Shown: one piece after another, positions 26,744 to 34,074 of the stretch
Layout of the letters: each line of letters begins with the position of its first letter
Numbering within the stretch: position 1 is the first letter of the stretch
Source: Bradyrhizobium prioriisuperbiae
GTDB lineage: Bacteria > Pseudomonadota > Alphaproteobacteria > Rhizobiales > Xanthobacteraceae
Assembly: GCF_032397745.1 (NCBI RefSeq)
Contig: NZ_CP135921.1
Span: 1,798,001 to 1,862,000 of the forward strand
Reading direction: 5' to 3'
Length of the DNA stretch: 64,000 nucleotides
Translations under genes and position numbers: made by a program
The notes under the pieces: model-generated
The model's database searches: none
Told to the model about the DNA's origin: nothing
Seen by the model: the letters and a program-made list of their open reading frames with translations, nothing else

Positions 26744-27000
26744 CCGATGCTGACCACTCCGTCGTCGTCCACGACCGGGAAAGGTCGCAATTTAACGTCG
26801 CTCGCCGCAAATTTGGCCAACCGCCAGGCGGTATCGGCTGCGTGTTCAGGTTCCCAGCCGCGTCGCAGCGTCTCGGTGGCGACGTCAATCATTTTTTGAA
26901 CGGGCGGGGTGATTTTGGCTAGCTCAACGGTCGTGCCGTGGACCACGAAGGCACGGACTACAGGCAGGCCGTCGATCTGGTGATGCCGCTTAGACAACAC
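26719..27000 (-). CDS. Hypothetical small protein
   Basis: About 93 residues from a GTG at 27000 (or 98 from a TTG at 27015). Contains a helical central region (VQKMIDVATETLRRGWEPEHAADTAWRLAKFA) that reads like a small regulatory domain, then a short beta-like C-terminus. The RGWEPEHA phrase echoes QGWEPAHA at the relaxase C-terminus, hinting at a shared module. Overlaps the end of the 57-residue gene upstream. Confidence 0.5.
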   Translation of the reverse strand: MLSKRHHQIDGLPVVRAFVVHGTTVELAKITPPVQKMIDVATETLRRGWEPEHAADTAWRLAKFAASDVKLRPFPVVDDDGVVSIGWAMLLKP

Positions 27001-27163
27001 TGCAGGCGTCCACAACGATGTCGGCGATCATCTGACCAAGCGCCTCCGGAGAAGGGCGTTTATCGGCAGAGCAATTCAGCCAGGCCCGGATGGCACGTTG
27101 GCACTCACTTTCGATAGTGAAGTGCTCCTGCACTACGTCGTCTCGGAACGACTTTGATTCCAT
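26990..27163 (-). CDS. 57-residue protein with a strong ribosome binding site
   Basis: A short ORF (MESKSFRDDVVQ... ending DACSVV) preceded by TAGGAGGG, seven bases before the ATG, the best Shine-Dalgarno sequence in the element. Acidic, mostly helical, with a conserved-looking RAIRAWLNC segment. It is the first gene after a palindromic operator-like site (27188-27205), so it probably heads the small-gene operon towards mobC. Function unknown. An acidic partner or antirepressor is possible. Confidence 0.6.
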   Translation of the reverse strand: MESKSFRDDVVQEHFTIESECQRAIRAWLNCSADKRPSPEALGQMIADIVVDACSVV

Positions 27164-27187
27164 CACGCCCTCCTACCCAAATATAAG

Positions 27188-27205
27188 TTATCGTGCACAC
27201 GATAA
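27188..27205. promoter_or_regulatory. Operator-like palindrome before the small-gene operon
   Basis: TTATCGTG-CA-CACGATAA: perfect 8-base arms around a 2-base centre, 25 bases upstream of the 57-residue gene and overlapping an AT-rich stretch that can serve as its -10 region (TAAATT on the minus strand, with TTGCGG as a possible -35). A repressor of the element, for example the AlpA-like protein, could bind here. Confidence 0.55.
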
Positions 27206-27299
27206 TTTATACATTACGGAATCAGCCGCAAGCGCTCACAGCACGGACCCTTAACAGGGCCCTTCTTTTTCCCGCGCCGCGCGGCGGCGCGGCTTCGTG

Positions 27300-27440
27300 G
27301 ATTTGCTCCACCTCTCGTTCACTGCAGCACCACCACACCACCCCCTCCACCTCTAAAGAGGAGGTGGAGCGGTGGTGCGGTGGTGCAAGTGCTCCACCGC
27401 TCCACGCTGCTCTGCTCCACCTCAAAGTGGTGGAGCAGCA
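27300..27440. repeat. GGTGGAGC hairpin/iteron-like region, possible replication origin
   Basis: Six or so copies of GGTGGAGC or its complement GCTCCACC in 140 bases. One long stem pairs CACCACACCACC...CTCCACCTC (from about 27328) with GAGGAGGTGGAG...GGTGGTG (to about 27387). A second pairs GCTCCACC (27413) with GGTGGAGC (27430). It lies directly downstream of the RepA-like ATPase gene. It may be a terminator, but the repeats also fit iterons or single-strand initiation hairpins. Confidence 0.5.
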
Positions 27441-27442
27441 GG

Positions 27443-28606
27443 TCAAACGGCTGCACCGGCGACGACATATTTTCTTTTGACGCGCCGCCCGTCTTCCTTT
27501 TCCACGACTCGCAACATGTCGTTTTTGATCCATTTTGTGACGATAGACTTTATTGTCCCCCGCCCCGCGACATCGCCCAGGTCGATGCCGAGGATGTCGG
27601 CAACGATAATTCCCACCCATGCCGCCGACTGTGGGTCCTGCCGCGCCGCCCCCGCGGCTACGCGCTTCTGCACCTCGCGCAGATGGTGAATAGTCACTTC
27701 GCTAAATGGGTCTGGCCGGGTCCATACCTCGACGACAGCGACGTGGTCACTCGGCCGCTCGGCGGTCGAGTTACCGAGGTCGACGCTGGTCAAGCGGTGC
27801 CAGCGTGCCGATTCGGGCGGTGCTAAATTGGCTTTGCCGTCGTCGACTCGAAAATAAGAGCGCGCCTGATCGATGCCGAATGTCTCCGCTTCTTTTTTCG
27901 TCATTGTGTTGATGACTCGAACCGACCTTGCCGCGTCAACAAGAGCAACGGCCCCCCGCGCGTCTGCAGCGGTCCTGTCACCGTCACCCTTCCTCAAATG
28001 GTGAATGAGTCCGACGGCTGCGCGGGTTGCGTCAGCGATCCCGGCCCAGGTTTTCGCCACTGCCCCAATTTGATTGTTGTCGTTTTCATTGACCGAATGA
28101 CAGCTGACAAATGGGTCGACTTTGAAAACATCAATCCTAGAGTCAACTATCGCCGCGACAACTTCGTCGACGACGGGGCGGTTTATAAGTGCCCCGCTGG
28201 GCGTCCCAGTCGCGATTATCATTTGGCTCACTCGGCCTGAGTCGAGAAATAAATTTCCGGCGATCTCACTCGGATCGATGCCATAGTGGATCATGATCGC
28301 GCCGACTCGACGCTCGAGCTCCTCAAGCGGATCCTCGCCATTCCAAACCCAAACGCGGAGCGGCCGCTTAACTTCAATCCCCAGTAACGGCCGCCCACTC
28401 GCCATTGCAATTGCTTCGGCGAGGATCAGAGATGACTTGCCCGCGGCACCGGGCGCCACGGTGGCCGATAGAAAGCGGCGGATATAATGCCGGCCATAAA
28501 GCCATTCCCGAGGTGGAATTGATGACGGATGACGCCATTTAAAAGGTGAGGCTTTGATGAGCCGCTTCCGCGGCTCCGCAGCGACAATAGCAGCCTCGGC
28601 GATCAT
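27443..28606 (-). CDS. RepA-like hexameric helicase ATPase (AAA_25 type)
   Basis: 387 residues. Walker A APGAAGKSS (about 52-60), Walker B-like VFKVDPFVS with a hydrophobic lead, and a conserved HHLRKG sensor segment, all typical of RecA-fold RepA helicases of plasmids and mobile elements. The C-terminal 100 residues look like a winged-helix or adaptor domain (SIVTKWIKNDML). It would unwind the origin after excision, partnering the primase in the relaxase fusion. The start overlaps the end of the AlpA-like gene (ATGA). Longer than RSF1010 RepA (279). Confidence 0.82.
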   Translation of the reverse strand: MIAEAAIVAAEPRKRLIKASPFKWRHPSSIPPREWLYGRHYIRRFLSATVAPGAAGKSSLILAEAIAMASGRPLLGIEVKRPLRVWVWNGEDPLEELERRVGAIMIHYGIDPSEIAGNLFLDSGRVSQMIIATGTPSGALINRPVVDEVVAAIVDSRIDVFKVDPFVSCHSVNENDNNQIGAVAKTWAGIADATRAAVGLIHHLRKGDGDRTAADARGAVALVDAARSVRVINTMTKKEAETFGIDQARSYFRVDDGKANLAPPESARWHRLTSVDLGNSTAERPSDHVAVVEVWTRPDPFSEVTIHHLREVQKRVAAGAARQDPQSAAWVGIIVADILGIDLGDVAGRGTIKSIVTKWIKNDMLRVVEKEDGRRVKRKYVVAGAAV

Positions 28607-28914
28607 TCATCGCCCTGCGGGAGCTGCGCCATCATTTCAGCGATCGTGGGCCGACCGCGTCTTCTGCGTGGCTGCTCTGCGGTTGTCGGCTGCTGCGGCA
28701 GCGGCGATCGATGTGCGGCGACGAAGGCGTGCAAATCGGCCACTGCGAATAGTGTTCGCCGCCCAATTTTTGTCTGCACAGGCCCGCGGCCACGATAGCA
28801 AAGATCGCGAAGCGCACCGGGCGTTATGCCCAGCAGCGCCGCAGCGCGGCGATAGTCGGCCAAAAGCGGATTGGTGTCGAGCGCGCCTCCTGGCGCGCGG
28901 GTATGCGTTGGCAT
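28603..28914 (-). CDS. AlpA/excisionase-like helix-turn-helix protein
   Basis: 103 residues with a MerR-like winged helix: YRRAAALLGITPGALRDLCYRGRGPVQTKIGRRTLFAVADLHAFV, a layout common to AlpA regulators and excisionases. A basic C-terminal tail (RRRRGRP) follows. It is the first gene of the replication operon and overlaps the RepA-like gene by four bases. Likely roles are excision control or rep-operon regulation. Confidence 0.75.
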   Translation of the reverse strand: MPTHTRAPGGALDTNPLLADYRRAAALLGITPGALRDLCYRGRGPVQTKIGRRTLFAVADLHAFVAAHRSPLPQQPTTAEQPRRRRGRPTIAEMMAQLPQGDE

Positions 28915-29360
28915 GTGGCAGCCCCATCATCATATCAATGAGAGGCCGCTGCCCGCCCCTAGGCGCGGTGGACTCGGGTTACTTGGTCAACTCAACGACT
29001 CGGGGCCTTGTACGACTCTTACCGGGAGCGCCCCAAGGACGCTCTTGAGAAAAAGGCTCGCCCGGAAAACGAAGAGTGTCAACGCTGACGGTCGCCCACA
29101 CCTGTTGAAACACGTGGAAAGTCGCGCTCAATCGCGCGTGCTCGCTGAACAGCACTTTGTCGTGCCTGGCGAAACCTGATTGCGCGGGTCCAAACACCAT
29201 CGCTAATGATCGCCGGACGTCACAGGACGTATAAGCAGCGATTTTTCGCTGGCACAATTTTGGCACAGTGAGGGGCGACTTTTTGCGATAGCCCGCGACC
29301 GCCAGCGACTATTAAGCTATTGATTTTTATATATTTTAGTTTTAAAGAAGACGTTGTTAC
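28915..29360. other. Right end of the element, no confident gene
   Basis: 446 bases. A minus-strand ORF (28979-29266, GTG start) crosses it but has no family resemblance and overlaps the arm-type repeat, so I do not call it. Contents: the replication-operon promoter region, the arm-type site at 29258-29269, and an AT-rich stretch (about 29310-29350) next to attR. Confidence 0.45.
29258..29269 (+). repeat. Candidate integrase arm-type site, right
   Basis: Second copy of TTTTGGCACAGT, preceded by GGCACAA. See the partner at 19334-19345. Confidence 0.45.
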
Positions 29361-29409
29361 TGCCCTCCGAAGGCAAAGGTCACACGTTCGAATCGTGTCG
29401 GGTGCGCCA
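29361..29409 (+). repeat. attR of the integrative element
   Basis: Perfect copy of the tRNA-Arg 3' end (49 bases). The bases just upstream (GACGTTGTTAC) differ from the tRNA, so the identity ends at 29361. An AT-rich stretch at about 29310-29350 precedes it, as is common at integrase-bound ends. Confidence 0.95.
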
Positions 29410-29541
29410 TTTCCATTTTCCCAATTACAATGAGTCTAAGAGCTTGATGGGCATTGCGGTTTTCGCTTTCGAAAACCCGATCTCCGCCGAGTACTTAAGG
29501 TCGTTAAGGCTGTGTTTGCGGCGATAGCTGGATGGCTCTGT

Positions 29542-29990
29542 TCAAGGGCGTTCCTGCGATGCGAGCAGCGCCACCTTGCGCGCATCGAGCTTCGTTCGCT
29601 TTGGCAGAAGATGCTCGCCCTGGCGGACGTCTTCCCCCCAGAGCCGAATGTTCGCGCCTGCCTCAACCGGCTTTGTCAAAACTACTCGGTCATCCTGCCT
29701 TTCCGCGTGCTCTTGGAGGACCACGCGGTCAGCACCGGTGGGCACCCGCGCGCCGGTCTTCTTCGGTCTGACCAACTTCCAGCACTCGTTCGGATTTTCT
29801 ACGCTTCGAGGATAGTCATTCACAGGAGGTGGCTGCAGGACCGGATCCTTGCCCGTCCGAGCGATTATGCGAAGGTAGCGGTGCAGCGTCTCCTGCATTA
29901 ACGCTGTGTCGTCGAGCGACATCACCGGGACCACCCCTCAATGGTCGTCTTCCGGTCGGACGGCGCAGCTGTCGTCTGCGATCCGCGCCG
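29542..29990 (-). pseudogene. moeA remnant with a large internal deletion
   Basis: The C-terminal part of the 130-residue ORF at 29542-29934 matches MoeA (molybdopterin molybdotransferase): TGARVPTGADRVVLQE, then PVEAGANIRLWGEDVR and GEHLLPKRTKL. The N-terminal part (MSLDDTALMQETLHRYL, with a degenerate DDSCAV leader just upstream across a stop codon) resembles the MoeA start, but about 120 residues between them are missing, as is the C-terminal half after ALLASQ. MoeA inserts molybdate into the cofactor. Its remnant beside a molybdoenzyme gene suggests the original operon carried its own cofactor gene. Confidence 0.7.
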
Positions 29991-30012
29991 TTTGGCTCCG
30001 CATCGAAGAACG

Positions 30013-30318
30013 TCAGGCGTTTCCAGCAATGACGTCCCGCCGCGCCTCGGCACCCGGCAGAGGCGTCTGCTTTGTTCTCACGACGGGAAGAGCCAGGGCC
30101 TTTTCTGCGTTGACGTCCAACCACTGATCGTCGTCGAGATCTATGTCCTCGACGATCGCCGAAACGGGACATAGCGGCTTGCAGGCTCCACAGTCGATGC
30201 ACGCGATTGGATCGATGTAAAGCCGTTCGTCGTCGCCGTGGAAGCAGGAGACTGGACACACCGAGACGCAGTCCGTGAAACGGCATCCGGTGCAGTTTTC
30301 AGTTACGACATGCGTCAT
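30013..30318 (-). CDS. 7Fe (FdxA-type) ferredoxin
   Basis: 101 residues from the ATG at 30318, which overlaps the stop of the molybdoenzyme gene (ATGA). Cys pattern: CTGCRFTDCVSVCPV for the first cluster region and CIDCGACKPLCPV for the second, the layout of FdxA-type ferredoxins that hold one 3Fe-4S and one 4Fe-4S cluster. The C-terminal extension of about 30 residues is usual for the group. Translational coupling makes it the likely electron partner of the molybdoenzyme, and the ferredoxin reductase at 38731-40095 is the likely source of electrons. Confidence 0.9.
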   Translation of the reverse strand: MTHVVTENCTGCRFTDCVSVCPVSCFHGDDERLYIDPIACIDCGACKPLCPVSAIVEDIDLDDDQWLDVNAEKALALPVVRTKQTPLPGAEARRDVIAGNA

Positions 30319-32504
30319 CAAGCGTGCTCCAAAGGCGCAGGTTGTCGTGAATTCGCGGCTAGAGCGACGATCGCATCGTTGTCGATCTTCGCGACTTCGA
30401 CGAGGTTGTCGTTGAAGGTTGGAGCGCGACCCATATTCGCGACGCGATCAGAGCTGATCGAGTTCACCGCGCTCTTGGATTTCGAATCCGCGGACCAATG
30501 ACCCAGGAAGCTCGCGACGACGCCCTTCATCGTATCGGCGGACACGACCGCCGATCCCACGAACGCGCCCCGGTCGTTGGACACCTTGACGGTGTCGCCG
30601 TTGACGATCCCGCGGGATTGCGCGTCGTCCGGATGCATGATGAGCACCGGGACGCCCTCTCTCTTCTGCTGCTTGATCTCGTTCGCGTACTGCGAGTTCA
30701 GGAAGCCGTGAGCCTTGGGGCTGATGATGTTAAGCGGATACTTCGATGCGATCTCGGGCGTACTGTGTTGGGATTCGAAGGGTGCATTATAGCTCGGCAG
30801 AGGATCGATATAGCCACCGTCCTGAAAGGCCTCGTAACCCGACCTGAACGGCGGCGGAACGAAATTGCCATTCGCCGCCTCACTGGATTTAAACTCGCAC
30901 TTTCCCGATGGAGTCGGGAAATTGCCTTCCGCATGCGGCGTCCGAACATCTTTGTCGCCCACCGCGGCCTTCATATAGCCGCTTTCCTTCAGCGCCTCGA
31001 ATGTGATGCCCTCCATGAGCGGCGAATTCCAATCGATGAAGTCCCGGATCATCTCCTCATCGGTACGCCGCCATTCCGGCTCGTCGAAGCCCATCGTCTC
31101 CGCAAGAAGACGGAAGAGCTGCGAATTCGGCACCGCCTCACCGGGAGCCTCGATCGCCTTATTGTTGTAGGTCCAGTAGAAGTGTCCCCAAGAGAACATT
31201 AAGTCCGTCTGCTCCGCCTGCATCGTTGAAGGCAGCAAGATGTCGGCGTATCTGGCCGTATCGGTGATGAACAGCTCGCTCACGACGAGGAACAGGTCCT
31301 CGCGCAGCAGACCCTTCTTAATCCGCTCCTGGTCCGGCGCCTGCACGACGGGATTGATGTTGTAGACCATCATGGACTTGATGGGCGGCTCGGACGTTTC
31401 GAGCAACACTTTGCCGAGGTTGTTGAGATTGAAGACGCGCGAGCCTTCCTTGATCCAGTCGGGCCGGCACATGGCATCCCACTTCAGCGCGAAGGCTCCC
31501 ATCGTGATACCGATGTAACCGCCGCCCACGTGCCTCCAGGCCCCCACCAGAGCGGGCAGGCAGAGTATGGCCCGGGCCGCCTGACCACCGTTGCGGCTGC
31601 GTTCGATCGCGACGCCAAGCCTAATGACCGCAGGGGCCTGCGTGGCGTATTCCCGCGAAAGCGTCAGGATGTCCTCTACGGGTATGCCCGTGATCGATGA
31701 GACGCGTTCCACGGGGTATTCGGCCGCCCGGGCGGCGAGTTCGTCGAACCCGGCCGTGTACCGTTCGACGTAGTCGCGATCGTACAAACCCTCGGAAATG
31801 ATGACGTTCATCATGCCCAAGGCGAGCGCGGCATCGGTGCCGGGCTTGATCGGAATATGCCAATCCGCCTGCGCGGCCGTCTTGCTGCGGAGGGGATCGA
31901 TTGAGACGATCTTGGCGCCCCTGCGCTTCGCTTCGGCGATGAAAGGCCATTGATGATTGCCTGTGCTGAGCGTGTTTACGGCCCAGAGGATGAGGTACCG
32001 AGAATGGACTAGGCTCTCTGGATCCACACCCGTCGAACCGCCGATGGTGAGATGGGCTCCCACGTCGCGGCCGACGCCGCAGAAGGTCTTCTCCGCGACG
32101 GTCGAGCCGAGCCTGTTGAAGAAGGCGTCACCGACCGTCAATCCGTTCAAAACGCCCTCCTGCCCGAGATAGCTGCAGGGCATGATCGCCGCGGACCCAA
32201 ATTCGTCGATGATGCGGGTCCAGCGGCTCTTGATCTCGCCGAGTGCCTCCGCCCAGCTGATCCTTTCGAACTCGCCGGAGCCCTTCGGCCCAACCCGCTT
32301 CATCGGATAGATAACGCGATTAGGGTTATAATGGTGCTTGGCGAAGTCGTTCAGCTTGGTGCACAGGCGGCCCTGCGTCACTGGATGCTCGGGGTCTCCC
32401 TTCACATCGATCAAGCGTCCGTTTTCAACAGTATAGATAAAAGCACATGTGTCCGGACAATCCTGCGGGCAAGCACCTTTTACCGTCGTCTTTTCGGAAC
32501 TCAT
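30318..32504 (-). CDS. Cytoplasmic molybdopterin-dependent oxidoreductase (DMSO reductase superfamily)
   Basis: 728 residues. The N-terminal 4Fe-4S motif is CPQDCPDTC with Cys12, Cys16, Cys20 and Cys48. By position, Cys142 in KTFCGVGRDVG is the probable Mo ligand (Cys-type, as in formate dehydrogenase homologues and Nap), but this is a hand alignment. The C-terminal molybdopterin-binding domain is clear (PDDAQSRGIVNGDTVKVSNDRG). No Tat signal, so it acts in the cytoplasm, with the ferredoxin encoded by the overlapping gene. The reaction is unknown: ferredoxin-linked reduction of an imported substrate or formate-like oxidation are both possible. Confidence 0.88.
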   Translation of the reverse strand: MSSEKTTVKGACPQDCPDTCAFIYTVENGRLIDVKGDPEHPVTQGRLCTKLNDFAKHHYNPNRVIYPMKRVGPKGSGEFERISWAEALGEIKSRWTRIIDEFGSAAIMPCSYLGQEGVLNGLTVGDAFFNRLGSTVAEKTFCGVGRDVGAHLTIGGSTGVDPESLVHSRYLILWAVNTLSTGNHQWPFIAEAKRRGAKIVSIDPLRSKTAAQADWHIPIKPGTDAALALGMMNVIISEGLYDRDYVERYTAGFDELAARAAEYPVERVSSITGIPVEDILTLSREYATQAPAVIRLGVAIERSRNGGQAARAILCLPALVGAWRHVGGGYIGITMGAFALKWDAMCRPDWIKEGSRVFNLNNLGKVLLETSEPPIKSMMVYNINPVVQAPDQERIKKGLLREDLFLVVSELFITDTARYADILLPSTMQAEQTDLMFSWGHFYWTYNNKAIEAPGEAVPNSQLFRLLAETMGFDEPEWRRTDEEMIRDFIDWNSPLMEGITFEALKESGYMKAAVGDKDVRTPHAEGNFPTPSGKCEFKSSEAANGNFVPPPFRSGYEAFQDGGYIDPLPSYNAPFESQHSTPEIASKYPLNIISPKAHGFLNSQYANEIKQQKREGVPVLIMHPDDAQSRGIVNGDTVKVSNDRGAFVGSAVVSADTMKGVVASFLGHWSADSKSKSAVNSISSDRVANMGRAPTFNDNLVEVAKIDNDAIVALAANSRQPAPLEHA

Positions 32505-32546
32505 CTTTTCGCTCCATCGATTCGAGAGACTCGGCTTCCTTGTCGG

Positions 32547-32945
32547 TTACGCCGAGTACAGCTTACTCGTGATCTTCCACTTTCCGCCGGCGCGAGCCAA
32601 CGCGAAAACGTCCGTTCCGGTGACTTCCTGAGAGCCGAGCTTCAGGAGAAACGGTACATGCACGCTCGCCACAGGCCCCGTTACGGCGACGTCCGGATCG
32701 GTGTGAAACTCCTCGACGTGGCCATTTGCCTTGTGCAAGCCGTCCACGACGTCGATGAAGTCCGGAAGCGACCAGACCGTCATCTTCTCATCCGCGATCG
32801 AGCAGTGGGATACGTTCGCGGTCTCCGCGAAGGCGTCCAGGAACAGGCCCTTGTCGTTCTTGTAGAGGGCCTGAAGATAGGTCGAGATCGTCTCGAGAAC
32901 GAGCTTCTCGTCGCTCGGCGTGGTCGCGGCTACTGACTGTCGCAT
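32547..32945 (-). CDS. NTF2/SnoaL-like small protein
   Basis: 132 residues from the ATG at 32945 (GAAAGGA upstream). The longer ORF start at 33092 is not conserved in character. The sequence fits the cone-shaped NTF2-like fold: an N-terminal helix pair (LVLETISTYLQALYKNDKGLFLDAF), then ANVSHCSIADE and beta strands ending GGKWKITSKLY. Such proteins are isomerases, hydrolases or binding proteins. It sits between the molybdoenzyme gene and the ABC genes in the same direction and probably acts on a pathway intermediate. Confidence 0.78.
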   Translation of the reverse strand: MRQSVAATTPSDEKLVLETISTYLQALYKNDKGLFLDAFAETANVSHCSIADEKMTVWSLPDFIDVVDGLHKANGHVEEFHTDPDVAVTGPVASVHVPFLLKLGSQEVTGTDVFALARAGGKWKITSKLYSA

Positions 32946-33009
32946 GGTTAGTCCTTTCCGGTTGTCTGAAGTGTCGTAGCTTGCTTGATCAACGTCTGAT
33001 CTCTTGCAG

Positions 33010-34074
33010 TCACTTTGTTCCGAGGCGATCTCCTTCACTGTCGAACAGATGCAGTCGCCTCGCGTCGAATACGACCGACCGCGTGTAATCATCCGGGCTT
33101 TCGAGCTGGCCCGTCACCCTGATCTTGATCAGCTGGTCACCCAACAATGCGTTGACGATCGTGTATCCTCCGAGAGGCTCGATCGAACTCACGCCGATCT
33201 CCTGCCCCGAGCCATTGGTGGCACGGTGAATGTCTTCCGGGCGCACGCCCAGGATTCCCTTCGCCCCGGCCGGCACGTCGCTCCCGGCAGGGACGCCGAC
33301 GACCATCTTGCCGCACTCGAAATGTCGTCCATCGTCGGAGAACCACCCGTGAAACAGATTCATCGGTGGCGAGCCGACGAGGGTCGCGACGGAGATCGTA
33401 TTCGGCCTGTTGTAGACGTCGTCAGGAGCTCCGACCTGCGCCACGCGGCCATCGATGATGACCGCCACACGATCGGCTATGGCCATCACCTCCTCTTCGT
33501 CGTGCGAAACGTAGACGAAGGTCTGGTTCTTGGTTCGCTGAAGGCGCTTGAGTTCGACTCTCATCTCCTCGCGCAGGCGTGCGTCGAGTGCGGCGATCGG
33601 CTCGTCCAGGAGGATCGCCCGGTTGTCAGGCGCCAACGCGCGACCCAGAGCGATGCGCTGCCGCTCGCCGCCCGACATCTGGGCGGGGTTCTTGTGCAGG
33701 ATGTGGCCAACATGGAGAACGTCCGACACCGCATCGAGCCGTCGGCCGATCTCCTTCTTGGATAGTCCCCGTTCGGAGAGTGCGAACGTGATGTTCTCCC
33801 GGCCGCTCATGTGTGGAAAGAGCGCAAGGTTCTGGAAGACCATTGAGATCTGCCGCTCCGCGACTTCCATTTCCCCTGCGTCCACGCCGCCGACCAGGAC
33901 CTGCCCGCTATCCGGCTTCACGAGTCCTAGAATTAGTTTCAGGATGCTGGTCTTGCCGGCGGATGGCGGGCCCAGGATTCCGAACAGTTCTCCCCGCTGC
34001 ACGGCCAGATCAATCGGCCCCAGCGTGAAGTTCGGATAGTTCTTGACGACTCCGCGAATGGTGATGGCGTTCAC
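33010..34074 (-). CDS. ABC transporter ATP-binding protein (MalK/UgpC type)
   Basis: 354 residues: nucleotide-binding domain with Walker A variant GPPSAGKTS, Q-loop VFQNLALFP, signature MSGGERQR, Walker B ILLDEP, H-loop VSHDEEE, and a C-terminal TOBE/OB regulatory domain (GVRPEDIH). It overlaps the second ATPase gene by four bases. Together they form a heterodimer, as in the rhizobial two-ATPase glycerol importer type (GlpS/GlpT). In such a pair each site combines Walker A of one subunit with the signature of the other, and this subunit has the intact signature. Confidence 0.92.
   Translation of the reverse strand: MNAITIRGVVKNYPNFTLGPIDLAVQRGELFGILGPPSAGKTSILKLILGLVKPDSGQVLVGGVDAGEMEVAERQISMVFQNLALFPHMSGRENITFALSERGLSKKEIGRRLDAVSDVLHVGHILHKNPAQMSGGERQRIALGRALAPDNRAILLDEPIAALDARLREEMRVELKRLQRTKNQTFVYVSHDEEEVMAIADRVAVIIDGRVAQVGAPDDVYNRPNTISVATLVGSPPMNLFHGWFSDDGRHFECGKMVVGVPAGSDVPAGAKGILGVRPEDIHRATNGSGQEIGVSSIEPLGGYTIVNALLGDQLIKIRVTGQLESPDDYTRSVVFDARRLHLFDSEGDRLGTK

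Larger units (their letters stand above)
19209..29409. mobile_element. Integrative mobilizable element in tRNA-Arg(CCG), IncQ-like rep/mob layout
   Basis: About 10.2 kb bounded by 49-base perfect direct repeats (the 3' part of tRNA-Arg). It begins with a tyrosine integrase next to attL. The rest is minus strand: two cargo genes, a relaxase-primase fusion with a nested gene, two small overlapping genes, MobC, three small unknown ORFs, a GGTGGAGC hairpin region, a RepA-like ATPase and an AlpA-like DNA-binding protein. No type IV secretion genes are present, so transfer would need a helper. Primase and helicase in an integrated element suggest a replicative stage after excision. Confidence 0.9.

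Noticed and set aside
27300..27440. CRISPR-like interpretation of the GGTGGAGC repeats
   Set aside because: Repeats are 8 bases, in both orientations and irregularly spaced; no cas genes anywhere in the window.
28979..29266. 95-residue minus-strand ORF near attR
   Set aside because: GTG start without a binding site, no family resemblance, and it runs over the arm-type repeat and the likely promoter region.
29410..29541. Short minus-strand stretch reading SYRRKHSLNDLKYSAEIG before a stop
   Set aside because: Looked like a possible transposase C-terminus, but too short and without matching upstream sequence to be called.
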